Part shown: positions 63,473 through 64,000 of the stretch, piece after piece
How positions within the stretch are numbered: position 1 is the stretch's first letter
Layout: each line of letters begins with the position of its first letter
Translations under genes and position numbers: made by a program
Assembly (NCBI RefSeq): GCF_009905435.1
Contig: NZ_JAAAMT010000026.1
Coordinates: forward strand, 1 to 64,000
DNA length: 64,000 nucleotides
Source: Pseudomonas sp. R5(2019)
GTDB lineage: Bacteria; Pseudomonadota; Gammaproteobacteria; Pseudomonadales; Pseudomonadaceae
Reading direction: 5' to 3'
Notes under the pieces: model-generated
The model's database searches: none
The model's input: the letters and a program-made list of their open reading frames with translations, nothing else
What the model was told of the DNA's origin: nothing

Positions 63473-64000
63473 TTATGCGGTCGACGGGGCAGGGGCCTGG
63501 GTCTGTATCGTCGGGCTCGCCTGCTTTGCCAGTTGTAGATCCATGTATTCGTAAGCAATCTGCTGCGCCTGCACCGTGTCGAACGCATCTCCAGACAACG
63601 CGCCGCGCAACCACAAACCGTCAATCAGTGCCGCCAGGCCGCGGGCGGCACTGCGGGCTTCGTCAATAGGCAGAACCCGACGGAACTGGCAGCACAGGTT
63701 GGAATACAAGCGGTGATCGTTGATCCGCTGCAACCGGTGCAAAGACGGCTGGTGCATGCTGGTGGCCCAGAAGGCCAGCCAGGTTTTCATTGCCGGACCG
63801 TTCACCTGACTCGCATCGAAGTTGCCTTCGATGATCACCTGAAGGTGCGCCCGTGGGCTGTCCTCCTTCAGCGCCAGGCGGCTGGCCGCGACGTTTTCGT
63901 TCAGTACGCTCATCAAATAGCGCATGGTCGCTGCGATCAGGCCGTTCTTGTCCTGAAAGTAGTGACTGATGATGCCGTTTGACACCCCCGCGAGGCGGGC
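63473..64000 (-). CDS. betI: TetR-family repressor BetI (5' end beyond the window)
   Basis: The 175 visible C-terminal codons belong to BetI, the choline-responsive TetR-type repressor of the bet genes. The frame continues to the right edge: ARLAGVSNGIISHYFQDKNG is the recognition-helix end of the DNA-binding domain. So the first 25-30 residues lie outside. The ligand domain follows (LQVIIEGNFDASQVNGPAMK, TWLAFWATSMHQPSLHRLQR, ARGLAALIDGLWLRGAL). It is first in the betI-betB-betA run. The operator and promoter would lie beyond 64000. Confidence 0.93.
   Translation of the reverse strand, partial: ARLAGVSNGIISHYFQDKNGLIAATMRYLMSVLNENVAASRLALKEDSPRAHLQVIIEGNFDASQVNGPAMKTWLAFWATSMHQPSLHRLQRINDHRLYSNLCCQFRRVLPIDEARSAARGLAALIDGLWLRGALSGDAFDTVQAQQIAYEYMDLQLAKQASPTIQTQAPAPSTA

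Overview
The window is a GC-rich chromosomal segment of a Pseudomonas, most likely of the P. putida group. This rests on gene order as I remember it (pyrC'-pyrB-pyrR-ruvX-yqgE-tonB-gshB-pilGHIJ-chpA, then bioA, rhlE, metF-ahcY, metK, tkt-epd-pgk-fba), on protein similarity, and on dense REP-type palindromes. No database search was run. About 53 protein genes, one SAH riboswitch, five rho-independent terminators, one operator-like palindrome and many REP elements can be supported. No tRNA, rRNA, CRISPR array, IS element or prophage was seen.

Layout. 0.15-1.4 kb: an NlpC/P60 cell-wall hydrolase and a double-TM2 membrane protein. 1.5-7.5 kb (minus strand): pyrimidine genes pyrR-pyrB-pyrC', with ruvX, yqgE, a tonB3-like gene and gshB upstream. 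7.7-17.1 kb (plus): the Pil-Chp type IV pilus chemosensory cluster pilG-pilH-pilI-pilJ-chpA-chpC, lacking the pilK and chpB adaptation genes. 17.1-26.5 kb: hemolysin III-like protein, rsmE, bioA, a periplasmic flavin amine oxidase with a long Ala/Pro/Lys tail, cytochrome b561-yceI, rhlE and a solute-binding protein. 26.7-29.5 kb: metF and ahcY, the latter under a SAH riboswitch. 29.6-35.4 kb: thioesterase, EamA transporter, MAPEG protein, mltA, a cytochrome c', a DUF1090 protein and ligB.

35.4-39 kb is the accessory part. It holds a 118-bp near-perfect inverted repeat, a decayed 3' fragment of aceF that keeps a terminator, and a lower-GC two-gene module. The module encodes a PAAR-DUF2235 fusion (a candidate type VI secretion phospholipase) and a DUF2931 lipoprotein (candidate immunity protein).

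39-47.3 kb: metK behind an ArsR-methyltransferase fusion gene with a perfect 24-bp palindrome in its promoter region, then tkt, epd, pgk, a small lipoprotein gene and fba. 47.4-64 kb: a PL7 alginate-lyase-like protein, a REC-PAS-GGDEF-EAL regulator with a degenerate EAL domain, a YgjP-like peptidase, a small winged-helix protein, ElaA, an FUSC-family protein, yhiN and dbpA, a TldE/TldD-like pair, and betA-betB-betI (betI runs off the right edge).

Two themes link the genes. The methionine/SAM cycle (metF, ahcY, metK) is controlled by two different SAH-linked devices: an RNA switch on ahcY and, by inference, the ArsR-methyltransferase regulator on metK. The central carbon block tkt-epd-pgk-fba supplies sugar phosphates and erythrose-4-phosphate for vitamin B6. 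Starts were moved downstream wherever a signal peptide, family N-terminus or Shine-Dalgarno sequence argued for it.
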